NCBI GenBank assembly: GCA_025757745.1
Contig: CP107217.1
Span: forward strand, 1-64,000
DNA length: 64,000 bases
Direction of reading: 5' to 3'
DNA from: Coriobacteriaceae bacterium
GTDB lineage: Bacteria; Actinomycetota; Coriobacteriia; Coriobacteriales; Coriobacteriaceae
The translations under genes were made by a program, and so were the position numbers. Shown in pieces: positions 7,025-26,448 of the stretch (positions within the stretch are counted from its first letter, which is position 1; every line of letters begins with the position of its first letter). The notes under the pieces are model-generated. The model searched no databases. It was given only the letters and a program-made list of their open reading frames with translations, and was not told the DNA's origin.

Positions 7025-9163
7025 CTATTTGTCGTCGTCGGTGTCGGCACCGGCATTGACGGCACAGTCATCATCGGCAGTCTCGGATGCGACTTCGGCA
7101 TCCTCCTGCATGGCCGCCTGCGCAAAAGCTGCGGCATCAGCCGCCAGCTCCTCCTCGCTCATGCGAGGCGCGCGCTTCTTGGTCGGCATGCCAGCCGCCT
7201 TGGCATTGCGCTCCTCCTTGGCCGCCAGGATATCGCCCTCGCGCTCAAGGTAGGCATCCCACTCGTTGTCGAGCAGGGCATTCACGGCGTCGCCTTCGAC
7301 GGTCTCGCGCTCAAGCAGCACCTTCGCCATCAGATCAAGCTGATCGCGACGGGCATCCAGAATCTCGACCGCGCGGCGATGGGCCTCGCGCATAATGCGC
7401 TGGACCTCGATATCGATGCGACGCGCCGTCTCCTCGGAGTAATCCTGGTGATCGGCGTAATCGCGACCAAGGAACACCTGATGCTGCGCCTCGCCAAACA
7501 CCTGCGTGCCCAACTCCTCGCTCATGCCCAGGCGCGTGACCATCTCGCGCGCCATCTTGGTCGCGCGCTCCAGGTCGTTGCTCGCGCCCGACGTGATGTC
7601 GTCGCACATGAGTTCCTCGGCAACGCGACCGCCCAAGAACACGGCAAGCTCATCGAGCATCTCGTTCTTGGTCTTGAGGAAGTGATCCTCCTGCGGAAGC
7701 TGCAACGTGTAGCCCAGAGCCTGGCCGCGGCTGACAATCGAAATCTTATGAACCGGATCGGAGTGCTCCAAGATGTGACCCACCAGGGCATGACCGCTCT
7801 CGTGGTAGGCAATCGTGGTGCGCTCGGCTTCGGTCATCACACGGCCCTTGCGTTGTGGTCCGGCAATCACGCGCTCCATCGACTCCTCGACCTCGTCCAT
7901 CGAGATCACGGAACGATGACGGCGAGCGGCCAGCAGCGCAGACTCATTGAGCAGGTTCGCCAAATCGGCACCGGTAAAGCCAACGGTCATCTGGGCGAGC
8001 TTCTCAAACTTAACGTCCTCGTCCATCGGCTTGTTCTCGGCATGCACGCGCAAGATCTGCTCGCGGCCCTTTACGTCCGGACGGTCGACCGTGACCTGGC
8101 GGTCAAAACGACCGGGGCGCAGCAATGCCGGGTCCAGAATATCGGGACGGTTAGTTGCGGCGATCAGGATGACCGAGTCGCTTTCCTCAAAACCGTCCAT
8201 CTCGACCAGCAGCTGGTTGAGCGTCTGCTCGCGCTCGTCGTGGCCGCCGCCCAGACCGGCTCCGCGCTGACGTCCCACGGCATCGATCTCGTCAATAAAG
8301 ATGATCGACGGAGCCTGAGACTTGGCCTCCTTAAAGAGGTCGCGCACGCGGCTGGCACCGACACCCACGAACATCTCGACAAAGTCAGAACCAGAGATGC
8401 TAAAGAACGGCACGCCCGCCTCGCCGGCAACGGCCTTGGCCAGCAGCGTCTTACCGGTACCCGGAGGGCCCACCAGCAAAACGCCGCGCGGGATCTTGGC
8501 ACCCAGTTTGCGATAGCGGTCCGGATCGCTTAGGAAGTCGCGGATCTCCTCGAGCTCCTCGACGGCCTCGTCCACGCCGGCCACGTCCTCGAACTTGACC
8601 TTGGGACGCGTAGCCTCGTTAGTCTTGGCGTTGGTCTTGCCAAACTGCATGTTCCTGTTATTGGCGCCCATCATCTGGCGCATAAAGTAGAACATGATGG
8701 CGATCAGGGCGATCGTCGGCAGCACGCTCATCGCCAAGTCGCCCCAAAAATCGGGGTCGTTGGTGTTGACGATATACTTGGTGTCGGGGTGCTCCGCCAT
8801 AAGCTCGGCAAGCGAATCGGAGCCGACATAGGTCGAGGAAAAGCTCTTGAGCTCGCTCGTATCGCCCTTGTCCTTTTTTGTCTTCCAGTAATGACCCGCC
8901 ACGCTTCCGTCTTGAACCGTATAGGTCAAATCTTCGACGCGATCCTGCTTAATGGCACTGACCATCTCGCTCGTCGCGAGCTTAACGGTATTGCTGGAGT
9001 TGGCAAAGCCGGAACCCATATTAAAGAAGGCATAGCCCAGAAGCGCGCAAGCCAAAAGAAAATACAGCCAGCCCGTACGCGTGGGCTTCTTGCCTCCGGG
9101 CATCCCCGGAATCTTTGGGTCCCGGGGAGTCTGGGGATTGTTGTCGTTACGGTCGTCGGGCAT
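7025..9163 (-). CDS. ftsH: ATP-dependent zinc metalloprotease FtsH
   Basis: A 712-residue membrane AAA+ protease that degrades misfolded and regulatory membrane proteins. The order is: a short cytoplasmic start, a first membrane helix (about 30-52, WLYFLLACALLGYAFF), an extracytoplasmic domain, a second helix (about 130-150), then the AAA+ domain with Walker A GPPGTGKT near residue 233, Walker B IIFIDEIDAVG and the arginine-finger region NRPDILDPALLRPGRFD. The zinc site HESGH lies near residue 450. The tail is acidic and Ala-rich. The start at 9163 lies two bases after the hpt stop, with GGAGG upstream inside hpt. It is the last gene of tilS-hpt-ftsH. Confidence 0.97.
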   Translation of the reverse strand: MPDDRNDNNPQTPRDPKIPGMPGGKKPTRTGWLYFLLACALLGYAFFNMGSGFANSSNTVKLATSEMVSAIKQDRVEDLTYTVQDGSVAGHYWKTKKDKGDTSELKSFSSTYVGSDSLAELMAEHPDTKYIVNTNDPDFWGDLAMSVLPTIALIAIMFYFMRQMMGANNRNMQFGKTNAKTNEATRPKVKFEDVAGVDEAVEELEEIRDFLSDPDRYRKLGAKIPRGVLLVGPPGTGKTLLAKAVAGEAGVPFFSISGSDFVEMFVGVGASRVRDLFKEAKSQAPSIIFIDEIDAVGRQRGAGLGGGHDEREQTLNQLLVEMDGFEESDSVILIAATNRPDILDPALLRPGRFDRQVTVDRPDVKGREQILRVHAENKPMDEDVKFEKLAQMTVGFTGADLANLLNESALLAARRHRSVISMDEVEESMERVIAGPQRKGRVMTEAERTTIAYHESGHALVGHILEHSDPVHKISIVSRGQALGYTLQLPQEDHFLKTKNEMLDELAVFLGGRVAEELMCDDITSGASNDLERATKMAREMVTRLGMSEELGTQVFGEAQHQVFLGRDYADHQDYSEETARRIDIEVQRIMREAHRRAVEILDARRDQLDLMAKVLLERETVEGDAVNALLDNEWDAYLEREGDILAAKEERNAKAAGMPTKKRAPRMSEEELAADAAAFAQAAMQEDAEVASETADDDCAVNAGADTDDDK

Positions 9164-9164
9164 C

Positions 9165-9713
9165 TTACGAATAAACCTCCGGTTTCAAAATGCCCAGATA
9201 CGGAAGGTTGCGATAGCGCTCGGCATAGTCGAGGCCGTAGCCCACCACAAAGGCATCGGGGCAATGGGTTCCAACATACTTGGGCGTGATGGCCGAGGTA
9301 CGGTCCTCAACGTCCTTCCACAGGAAGGCAGCGACCTCCAGCGAAGCGGGCTTGCGGCTCTCGAGGTTCTTCATCAGGTACTTGAGGGTCAGGCCCGAGT
9401 CCAGAATGTCCTCGACGATCAGCACGTCGCGACCACGGATGTCGATATCCAGGTCCTTAATGATACGCACGATGCCCGAAGACTTCACACCGTCGCCATA
9501 GCTCGAAACAGCCATGAAATCGATGTTGGTCGGCAGCTCGATCTTGCGCATCAGGTCGCCCATAAAGACAACGGCGCCGCGCAGAACCGCGATCAACACC
9601 AGATCCTTACCAGCGTAGTCGCGCGTAATCTCCTCGCCCAGGCGAGAAACGATACCTTCGATATCCTCCTGCGTAAACAGAACCTTCTCGATATCCGGAT
9701 GTTGAGAAGCCAT
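9165..9713 (-). CDS. hpt: Hypoxanthine phosphoribosyltransferase
   Basis: A 182-residue purine-salvage enzyme that makes IMP (and GMP) from the free base and PRPP. The PRPP-binding loop VLIVEDILDSGLTLKYL is clear, and LIAVLRGAVVFMGDLMR is the expected N-terminal core region. Length is normal for the family. It sits between tilS (148 bases upstream) and ftsH (2 bases downstream), the same grouping as in many Gram-positive bacteria. Confidence 0.95.
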   Translation of the reverse strand: MASQHPDIEKVLFTQEDIEGIVSRLGEEITRDYAGKDLVLIAVLRGAVVFMGDLMRKIELPTNIDFMAVSSYGDGVKSSGIVRIIKDLDIDIRGRDVLIVEDILDSGLTLKYLMKNLESRKPASLEVAAFLWKDVEDRTSAITPKYVGTHCPDAFVVGYGLDYAERYRNLPYLGILKPEVYS

Positions 9714-9861
9714 GACAACCCTTTCTTGTGCTTAATCGCCCACACACCGCCGTATGGACGCGAACTACACATTCTAGCAGCGCACGGGGTATATTTTCCA
9801 GCCCGCGCATCATCAGCGCTGGAATACCGTCAACGCCGCACAGAAAAGCTGGTACGAGGGG

Positions 9862-11400
9862 CTAATCCGCGTCAACCACGCGAAGCAGATAGGCCACACG
9901 CGTCGCCGCCGTGCACTTAAAGCGTTCGTCCGCGCGAACTCCGGCGACCCACACCACGGCACCTCCCGGCGCCGTCCTCACCATGGGCACGCCGGCGCGC
10001 TCGGAAACGGGAATGCGAGCCTCTCCTAGCAAGTCGGATACCTTCTTGCTTCGGCCACTCATTCCTAACGGGCACATCACGTCTCCCGGTGCGGGACCGT
10101 CCACCCATAGGCGCGCCAATCGCGCCTCGGCAGGGATCTCGCCACGCGAGCCCGCCAGGATCCGCTCGCTATCGCTGTCGGCAAAACCCAGGGCAGCCGC
10201 GTCTACCAAAGCTGCCACTTCCCCGGCAGCCGCAAGCTCACGGGCGCGGCGCACGATATCGCATCCCGGTTCAACGGCCATCGGCTCTGCGACCAGCATA
10301 CGTCCCCCGCCCAACGGCAAACGACCGGGTACGGTAACCCAGTCCGCGACCAGGCCCTCGCGAGCCACCGGAGCCTTAAACGCCAGCATGCCAAATTCGA
10401 CGCGTGCGTCAATCCCCGCCGGAAGCGTGACCGAGCCTGCGCCCTCGGCAACGCAGGAAAGGACTCGCTCCACATGTCGCATCTCTGGACGAGCGTCCGG
10501 ATCGATGCGTTTGATCGCCAGTCGCACGATGCGCCGCGCGATTACCACCTCGGCCGCAGCAAGGCGTCTGGCATCGAGCACTAGCGCACCCGCCGCCTCC
10601 TTGCGCAGGCAGCTTCGAAACGCCTGTGCCGACAGCTGGGATAGAAACGCATCTTCGTCACCAAGGATCTCGCAGGCGGCGCCAATCGTCTTGCACACGC
10701 TCGCATTACGCTGTGCCACCACTGGCATTACCCGATGGCGCACGTAGTTTCGCAGATACGAGATATCCTCATTGCTCTCGTCCTCACGCCACGGCTGACC
10801 ATGTACCTGTAGATAGCCCACGAGCTCGCCATGAGTTAGGTCGAGCAAGGGGCGCACCACGATATTCCTCCGGTGAGGAATGCTCGATAGGCCAGCGGGC
10901 CCTGAACCCTTAATCGCGTTCATCAAAAACGTTTCCGCGCGATCCGAAGACGTGTGCGCGGTGCAGATACGAGCCGCCGTTCGCGGTGCCCCCGTCTGGG
11001 CGCAGAGCTCGCGAACATACCTCCGCGCCGCGGCATAGCGCACCTCGCGGGCCGCGGCCTCAATATTGCCCGACTCCCCATCAAAATAAGCGTGCTCCAC
11101 GCACAGCGGTAAACCATATTTCGCGCAGAGCTCACGCACAAAGGCCTCGTCGCCATCGGACGCCTTGCCGCGCAGATGATGGTTTACATGCAGCACATGC
11201 AGGCGCTCGCGAGCAATGGGGGCAACACCGCGTCCGTCTTGGATATCCAGCTTTGATGTGCACGCCATAAGAAGCAGTGCCGTCGAGTCCGCGCCGCCTG
11301 ATACCATGAGCACGACAGGAGCAGCCTGCTGCCTCGTCCGGGTCTCATCGACTGCCCCAGGCACGGCATGGTGTCCATAATGCTGAGATACCGTAGGCAT
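9862..11400 (-). CDS. tilS: tRNA(Ile)-lysidine synthetase
   Basis: A 512-residue PP-loop ATPase that converts C34 of tRNA-Ile(CAU) to lysidine so that AUA is read as isoleucine. The PP-loop SGGADS is at residues 34-39, followed by HVNHHLRGKASDGDEAFV and, further on, DRAETFLMNAIKGSG. A C-terminal substrate-binding region follows, ending near APGDVMCPLGMSGRSKKVSDLL. The start at 11400 has AGGAGGAAGCAA before it. It is divergent from the YycJ-like gene, with 48 bases between the two starts, so promoters overlap. Confidence 0.93.
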   Translation of the reverse strand: MPTVSQHYGHHAVPGAVDETRTRQQAAPVVLMVSGGADSTALLLMACTSKLDIQDGRGVAPIARERLHVLHVNHHLRGKASDGDEAFVRELCAKYGLPLCVEHAYFDGESGNIEAAAREVRYAAARRYVRELCAQTGAPRTAARICTAHTSSDRAETFLMNAIKGSGPAGLSSIPHRRNIVVRPLLDLTHGELVGYLQVHGQPWREDESNEDISYLRNYVRHRVMPVVAQRNASVCKTIGAACEILGDEDAFLSQLSAQAFRSCLRKEAAGALVLDARRLAAAEVVIARRIVRLAIKRIDPDARPEMRHVERVLSCVAEGAGSVTLPAGIDARVEFGMLAFKAPVAREGLVADWVTVPGRLPLGGGRMLVAEPMAVEPGCDIVRRARELAAAGEVAALVDAAALGFADSDSERILAGSRGEIPAEARLARLWVDGPAPGDVMCPLGMSGRSKKVSDLLGEARIPVSERAGVPMVRTAPGGAVVWVAGVRADERFKCTAATRVAYLLRVVDAD

Positions 11401-11448
11401 TTGCTTCCTCCTCTATTCGTCCGCACCCATTGTATCCTTTGGAATCTT

Positions 11449-12258
11449 ATGTCTCGTCTGCACCTTCATATCCTCGGCAGTGGCTCTAAAGGCAACTGCG
11501 CACTCATCGAGGGCCCGCAGGGGCTCATTATGGTCGATGACGGACTGTCTCGCCGCGAAACGCTCAAACGCATGGCGGAACTCGGACTGTCGGTAGACGA
11601 CGTGTACGCCCTTGTTGTCACCCATGAACACAGCGACCACATCAAGGGGCTTGAGGTATGGTGCAAGCATTGGAATGGCCCAGTCTTTTCCAGCAGAGGA
11701 ACGCTCACGTCCAAAGAAAGCCTCGCACATCTACCTGTCGAGGAATTCGACCCAGGTGACGCCCTCTCTATTGCCGGAGTCCACATTCAAACATATTCGA
11801 CATCCCACGACGTCGTTAATCCCGTCGGCTACCGGTTTGACGCTCAGGGTGATTCAATTGGCTTTGCCACCGACACCGGCGAGTTGTCGAAGCATGCCAT
11901 CGATACGCTCAAGGACTGTCGCATTCTCGCACTCGAAAGCAACCACGATGTAACCATGCTGCGTCAAGGCGACTATCCTCGCTTTCTTCAGGAACGTATC
12001 CTGTCTGTAAAAGGGCATCTCTCCAACGATCAGGCCGCCGATGCCGCACGCGCGTTGGCAACCGATCGCACCGAGCAACTTATCGCGATGCACATTAGCC
12101 AAGACAACAATCGCCCAAGCCTGACCGTCAAAAGCTACGCAAGCTCCCTCGACGCAACGCTCGACAACGAGCTTGGCAGCACCGCCACCCGCGTTGAGGG
12201 GCTGCATAAACTCACGATACGTCCCGCCGGACAATATCGGCCCATGACCATACAGTAA
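11449..12258 (+). CDS. MBL-fold metallo-hydrolase, YycJ/WalJ-like
   Basis: A 269-residue metallo-beta-lactamase-fold protein. It opens LHLHILGSGSKGNCALIE and holds the metal motif VTHEHSDHIKGL, with later residues in ATDTGELS and ALESNHDVTML. The pattern is that of YycJ (WalJ), a predicted exonuclease-like hydrolase often linked to the WalRK cell-wall regulon. No walRK genes lie next to it here. The start ATG at 11449 has GGA a few bases upstream; reading further upstream would overlap tilS. A terminator follows the stop. Confidence 0.88.
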   Translation: MSRLHLHILGSGSKGNCALIEGPQGLIMVDDGLSRRETLKRMAELGLSVDDVYALVVTHEHSDHIKGLEVWCKHWNGPVFSSRGTLTSKESLAHLPVEEFDPGDALSIAGVHIQTYSTSHDVVNPVGYRFDAQGDSIGFATDTGELSKHAIDTLKDCRILALESNHDVTMLRQGDYPRFLQERILSVKGHLSNDQAADAARALATDRTEQLIAMHISQDNNRPSLTVKSYASSLDATLDNELGSTATRVEGLHKLTIRPAGQYRPMTIQ

Positions 12259-12264
12259 ACAGCA

Positions 12265-12297
12265 AAGGGGGCTGGGAATCACTTCCCAGCCCCCTTA
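12265..12297. terminator. Bidirectional terminator between the MBL and hsp20 genes
   Basis: AAGGGGGCTGGGAA pairs with TTCCCAGCCCCCTT (12283-12296) around a short loop, between two convergent genes. Confidence 0.85.
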
Positions 12298-12328
12298 ACG
12301 TAGGCACCGATTTTAAAAGCCGATAGCC

Positions 12329-12760
12329 TTAATCGATGGAAATCTTCGTAACGTTCTTCTTCTCGACAATCTTAGGAACCGTAACGGTAAGGATGCCGTC
12401 AGCGTACTTTGCAGAAAGGCCCTCGCTCGAAGCATCCTTCAGGTACACGCCGCGCGTCGCGCTGTACGAGCTGAACTCCTTCTGCAGGAAGTTCTTACCC
12501 TCGTTCTCCTCGTCTTCCTCGACATTCACGCTAATGGACAGACGGCCCTCGTTAAGCTCGACATCGATATCGTCCTTGGCGACGCCGGTCAGATAAGCCT
12601 TGACCTCATAGCCATCGCCCTTATCCTCAACGTCAACGGGGAACGCCTTAGAGGCAATCGAGCTGTTCGCTAGGTCGCTCATATCATCAAAGAGATCAAA
12701 CAACGAGCTAGCAGAGGGACGAACACCAAAAACCGAACGATAAGGAACCATGCTTGCCAT
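12329..12760 (-). CDS. Hsp20/alpha-crystallin family small heat-shock protein
   Basis: A 143-residue ATP-independent holdase chaperone. The alpha-crystallin domain spans about residues 40-135, from YEVKAYLTGVAKDDIDVEL through the family's conserved region RGVYLKDASSEGLSAKYADG to ILTVTVPK. The start at 12760, with AAAGGAG nine bases upstream, was preferred to a longer frame starting at 12793. No CIRCE or HspR (HAIR) operator was recognised in the AT-rich upstream gap (12761-13038), so its regulation is unknown. Confidence 0.92.
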   Translation of the reverse strand: MASMVPYRSVFGVRPSASSLFDLFDDMSDLANSSIASKAFPVDVEDKGDGYEVKAYLTGVAKDDIDVELNEGRLSISVNVEEDEENEGKNFLQKEFSSYSATRGVYLKDASSEGLSAKYADGILTVTVPKIVEKKNVTKISID

Positions 12761-13038
12761 GACTACCACTCCTTTAAGGGACTGCCGAGCCATCTTCTAG
12801 GTGGCAGGGACTTCTTTTGACGCTCTAATATATGCCCATCCATTTCTTATATATACATTTTGATATAAAGTTTTTTAAGTCTCTTTCTATAAGCATATCT
12901 AAGTCTGGTCGACTAAGGTTTTAACGAAGCTAAAGTTCTTTGAACCGTGCCTTAAATACCATATACGCGGCCTGTCAAAACGAAGCGGAGGGCTTACAAT
13001 GAGCGCATACACGTTGTTAATGACAACCTAAGGGCATC

Positions 13039-13509
13039 ATGGACGATCAGACCTCCGACAATTCGTTTGAGTCGCTGCAGAACGATAGTTCTGCCTATTC
13101 ACAGCCCATACGCTACCATCGTCCCCATATTTCCCAAGAGCCCATTAACGATGCAGAGCCTGAGTATGTAACTCGCAATCGATATCAAACCCTAGAAGAA
13201 TCTCAATCAGCGCGCAGACACATGGGTGTCGCCTCGAGCGATCCGGTGTATCTAAAAGATGCCCCATTATCCAAAAACAGCGCAAGCAGCCAGGAGCAGA
13301 CACAAACACCCACAAAGCAACATCGCAGAGGGCCCCGTCCCAAGCAAACTCTAACGCATTCCGCCCGCTATCTCGAGACGCCTAAGCAGGGGAAATCGAT
13401 ATTTACATCGTCAAACAGACGGCGCAGACAGCACCGTCTCCAAATTGCGCTCTTGATCATTGCCATCGTGGCAATCGCGCTGGTCATTCATTTTGTTTTC
13501 TTCAAATAG
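13039..13509 (+). CDS. Uncharacterised tail-anchored membrane protein
   Basis: A 156-residue protein of unknown function. The first 130 residues are polar, rich in Ser, Gln, Arg and Thr, and probably disordered. A basic patch (NRRRRQHRLQ) precedes one C-terminal membrane helix, IALLIIAIVAIALVIHFVFF, ending in Lys. This is the layout of a C-tail-anchored cytoplasmic protein. The start at 13039 follows TAAGGG. It is convergent with the first rRNA operon and its base composition is less GC-rich than its neighbours. No family was recognised. Confidence 0.7.
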   Translation: MDDQTSDNSFESLQNDSSAYSQPIRYHRPHISQEPINDAEPEYVTRNRYQTLEESQSARRHMGVASSDPVYLKDAPLSKNSASSQEQTQTPTKQHRRGPRPKQTLTHSARYLETPKQGKSIFTSSNRRRRQHRLQIALLIIAIVAIALVIHFVFFK

Positions 13510-13557
13510 AAAAGGCTATTAAGCCATAGAGGCGTTTAGCTCATATCGACCAAACGC

Positions 13558-13590
13558 AAAAAAGGGGGAGGCCGCGAGGCCTCCCCCTTC
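13558..13590 (-). terminator. rRNA operon 1 terminator
   Basis: GGGGGAGGCC (13564-13573), loop GCGA and GGCCTCCCCC (13578-13587) form a very stable hairpin followed on the minus strand by TTTTTT. The same terminator ends the second rRNA operon. Confidence 0.93.
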
Positions 13591-13621
13591 TACATTCCCA
13601 ATGGCGGCTCGGTGCCGTCCA

Positions 13622-13740
13622 CCGGTCAGCGGCGCCCTGGCCTCCCACGGGCTGACCCCGCAGTACTCTCGGCGCGATGGGGCTTAGCTTCCGGGTTCGG
13701 AACGGGACCGGGCGTGCCCCCCATGCTCTGGCCGCTGACC
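13622..13740 (-). rRNA. rrf: 5S ribosomal RNA, operon 1
   Basis: The minus strand reads GTCAGCGGCCAGAGC at the 5' end, contains CCCGTTCCGAACCCGGAAGC (the 5S loop B/C signature) and AGAGTACTGCGGGG, and closes with GCGCCGCTGAC, which pairs with the 5' end. Length is about 119 bases. Ends are approximate. Confidence 0.9.
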
Positions 13741-13887
13741 GGTGGGCGGCGCCCACCGTTCTCGGTGTCCGGGTGTCCCTCTCACGTGCCCTGGGGGCCG
13801 CATGGCGTATAGGAAAGGTGACTCGGGGGCATCCTCGTGCCCGGACCGCGCATGGGCGCTTGTCCCGCGGGCCGCGAGGTGCGGTTC

Positions 13888-18766
<4,879 letters not shown>

Positions 18767-19100
18767 ATGTTGGGCTTCGAGCCCGTCCGGTCCTCTCAGT
18801 CATTCGCTGATCGGTTCCGTTCGATTCATATGGTTTTAGTATAGGAAAAGGAATTTCTCGGGGCCGCCTCTCGGCGGCCTTGCGAAAAACAAATCCAAGT
18901 TAGACCATTTCAAATGGTTCGATGTCTGCCCGGATGCGACACTGAAGTAAGTGTCCATCCTCGCAGTATCCGGTTCTCAAGGTGCACGCTGTGCGGTCCA
19001 TCCGGTTCGACCGGGCCGCGCGGCAAGGAGATATATTGCCAGACCGGAGGGGGCCCCGGGGGCGGGAATCATGCACTCCATATTTTGTTCACAAATGAAT
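18767..19100 (-). promoter_or_regulatory. rRNA operon 1 leader and promoter region
   Basis: This region is shared with operon 2 up to 19100, so the promoter should lie inside it. It contains a boxA-like ACCTTGAGAACC on the minus strand (around 18975), stem-loops, and the 5' arm of the 16S processing stalk (18779-18790). A possible promoter is TTGTGA, 16 bases, CATGAT near 19070-19097 on the minus strand, but this is weak. Confidence 0.55.
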
Positions 19101-19541
19101 CTTGGGACCCTGGGACCCGTCAGGGTCTAATCAACGATCATATATCTCAGACAGACCGTATGACCTCGGTGTTCTTGCTGTCTGATGTAGACGCATCGCT
19201 TATATACCCAAACCAGAACTGAATAGCGCCTAGGAGATGGATTGCTTAGGTTCCCCTTATAGGGCCTTTACGCGGCAAAGGACCCCGCCAGACAGCGCTG
19301 GAGCCCCATTGGTGTGCAACCCCAAGCTGCAAAACGCGAAACGCGAGAAAAGATTGATTTGTGATCTAAATTGGCAGATCCATCTAGGAAATACACAACC
19401 AGCCAAAGAAGCGTTCCTAAGTGCGGACTATAAAGAACGAGTCCCAAGACAGGCCTCGAAGAGAATCAGCCCACTCCATATGCTATTGCGACTTTAGAAT
19501 AAAGAAATCAGCTATCTAGAGCCACGGCTCGATATAAACGC
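19101..19541. other. Gap between the two rRNA operons, no gene seen
   Basis: About 440 bases of unique sequence separate the operons. Short open frames exist, but none has a convincing ribosome binding site or a recognisable product. It probably holds upstream promoter elements for operon 1 and otherwise looks like decayed sequence. Confidence 0.5.
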
Positions 19542-19574
19542 AAAAAAGGGGGAGGCCGCGAGGCCTCCCCCTTC
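19542..19574 (-). terminator. rRNA operon 2 terminator
   Basis: Identical to the terminator of operon 1: a GGGGGAGGCC/GGCCTCCCCC hairpin followed by a minus-strand T run. Confidence 0.93.
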
Positions 19575-19605
19575 TACATTCCCAATGGCGGCTCGGTGCC
19601 GTCCA

Positions 19606-19724
19606 CCGGTCAGCGGCGCCCTGGCCTCCCACGGGCTGACCCCGCAGTACTCTCGGCGCGATGGGGCTTAGCTTCCGGGTTCGGAACGGGACCGGGCGTG
19701 CCCCCCATGCTCTGGCCGCTGACC
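19606..19724 (-). rRNA. rrf: 5S ribosomal RNA, operon 2
   Basis: Same sequence as the operon 1 copy, displaced by 5984 bases. Confidence 0.9.
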
Positions 19725-19871
19725 GGTGGGCGGCGCCCACCGTTCTCGGTGTCCGGGTGTCCCTCTCACGTGCCCTGGGGGCCGCATGGCGTATAGGAAA
19801 GGTGACTCGGGGGCATCCTCGTGCCCGGACCGCGCATGGGCGCTTGTCCCGCGGGCCGCGAGGTGCGGTTC

Positions 19872-24748
<4,877 letters not shown>

Positions 24749-25081
24749 ATGTTGGGCTTCGAGCCCGTCCGGTCCTCTCAGTCATTCGCTGATCGGTTCC
24801 GTTCGATTCATATGGTTTTAGTATAGGAAAAGGAATTTCTCGGGGCCGCCTCTCGGCGGCCTTGCGAAAAACAAATCCAAGTTAGACCATTTCAAATGGT
24901 TCGATGTCTGCCCGGATGCGACACATCTGGTGTGTCCATCCTCGCAGTATCCGGTTCTCAAGGTGCACGCCCCGCGGCTGATCCGGTCTCACCGGGCCGC
25001 GCGGCAAGGAGATATATTGCCAGACCGGAGGGGGCCCCGGGGGCGGGAATCATGCACTCCATATTTTGTTCACAAATGAAT
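24749..25081 (-). promoter_or_regulatory. rRNA operon 2 leader and promoter region
   Basis: Homologous to the operon 1 leader until 25081, where similarity stops. Differences lie mostly in stem-loops: the hairpin near 24922 is GACACA/TGTGTC here and GACACT/AGTGTC in operon 1. Confidence 0.55.
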
Positions 25082-25632
25082 AGAACCCTCAGTTGCTTCA
25101 CTGAGGCCGTATTCGAAGCAGCAGCTTCTGATATTGGCGATGACCAGCTGGTTTATAGGTGTTAAGGCATCGGTCATCTCTGGTGCGCCACTTTACTCCA
25201 AAAGCATCAGCTATTTGTTTCCCGTCGGTAAAAGGCAGGTTTTGTTCGCCAAGCGTTCTTATATATAGAGAAGTTCGGGTTCGAACCCGTACACCGGCAA
25301 CAAAAAAGCGACCAACCGAAGTTGATCGCTTTCAATTCTATGCTGGAGCATCTAGAGGGTGTTTCCGAACTCATTTTCTCGCTGCCATTCATGCTTTCGA
25401 AGCATCGTTCGACCTCCGCAGCCTCATGTTTTGAGGATCTGCCGTGTTTATCACTGTTATTAATGAGTGTGTGGAAGTGATCCTCATACAGATACGTCGA
25501 TCCGCCAGATAACTGAGAAGCATCTTTCTGCAGCCCTCGTTGTCTATCCTCACATCTCTCAGGTCTTCCGGAAATTCACAAGCAGTCTTAGGGTCAATTT
25601 GTTTCTGCTTTCAGAGACTTGTTTGAGAGTTT
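25082..25632. other. Gene-free stretch between rRNA operon 2 and traX
   Basis: No convincing coding sequence was found in about 550 bases. It contains one recognisable item, the T-arm-like plus terminator repeat at 25276-25346. The rest is less GC-rich than the flanks and looks like remnant DNA. Confidence 0.5.
25276..25346. repeat. Direct repeat, left copy (T-arm-like motif plus terminator)
   Basis: It reads CGGGTTCGAACCC, then a variable seven bases, then GGCAAC, then a hairpin terminator core GCGACCAACCG..GATCGC. It matches 26558-26628 at 62 of 71 positions with no gaps. The right copy is the functional terminator of tRNA-Lys, so this one looks like a duplicated tRNA-flanking sequence. 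Confidence 0.7.
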
Positions 25633-26430
25633 TTAAAGACAGTTCAAAACAATAAGTGAGACACCATAAAGCAGAGCAAGATGTGCCGGATAGAAAATGT
25701 AGAAGAAATATTTCAGCTTCAGCCCTCGCTTGCCATTATAAAGATTGATAAGCAGCAACGAAACGACCGCGGCGGCAACATCAGGATTTAATACATTAGC
25801 TGTAGCAAACTCAAATCCGCCGCCAACTATATGGCACGACGAAAGGAACACTGCGCATACTGCAGCAAAGAACATCTTGGCCTTGTTGTCGTGGAATAAA
25901 TAGAACGCAGCCACAAGCAGAATGCCATACACACCGCCATCTAGTTTAGTGTATTCAGCTGCCAGTGCCGTCAAAACAATCAGAGCAATTTCTGCGATGT
26001 GCCTCTTCCATTTTGAAAGACTTTGTATCTTTTCCAGAATAATCAAAAAGACCAAGGAAAGCAGGAGCTCATACATAACATTCTGTTGCCGAAGGTCAAA
26101 TAGCTGCCCGGTTTGAACGAAATCGTATATGGGCTCCGCAATGATTGCGAAGACAAGCATATTTCGCAGGTACTTCTTTATGTCATGAGTATGCAAAAAT
26201 CCCTCAACTATCAAAAAGCAAAATAAGGGAAATGCAATTCTGCCAAGAACATGAAGCACATCCGAAGCCTCGCTTAGAATCGCCCACTGTTCGTCTGATA
26301 TCTGATTGTACGATGCGTGAGTCATGATTCCATTGGTCAGGACGATCCTGCTTACATGATCGAGAACCATCGAGATGGCCGCTATTATCTTTAATGTGCT
26401 GCCGCTAATTCCGTATCTATCTGTTTTCAT
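25633..26430 (-). CDS. TraX-family membrane protein
   Basis: A 265-residue, strongly hydrophobic protein with about seven or eight membrane segments. The start, ISGSTLKIIAAISMVLDHVS, and the following GRIAFPLFCFLIVEGFLHT are typical of the TraX family, whose founder acetylates F-pilin; most chromosomal members have no known substrate. The start at 26430 is preceded by AAAGGAAAAAGAA. Base composition is clearly lower in GC than its neighbours. The gene stands alone between two copies of a tRNA-linked repeat, which suggests it was acquired horizontally. Confidence 0.85.
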   Translation of the reverse strand: MKTDRYGISGSTLKIIAAISMVLDHVSRIVLTNGIMTHASYNQISDEQWAILSEASDVLHVLGRIAFPLFCFLIVEGFLHTHDIKKYLRNMLVFAIIAEPIYDFVQTGQLFDLRQQNVMYELLLSLVFLIILEKIQSLSKWKRHIAEIALIVLTALAAEYTKLDGGVYGILLVAAFYLFHDNKAKMFFAAVCAVFLSSCHIVGGGFEFATANVLNPDVAAAVVSLLLINLYNGKRGLKLKYFFYIFYPAHLALLYGVSLIVLNCL

Positions 26431-26448
26431 TTCTTTTTCCTTTCTTTG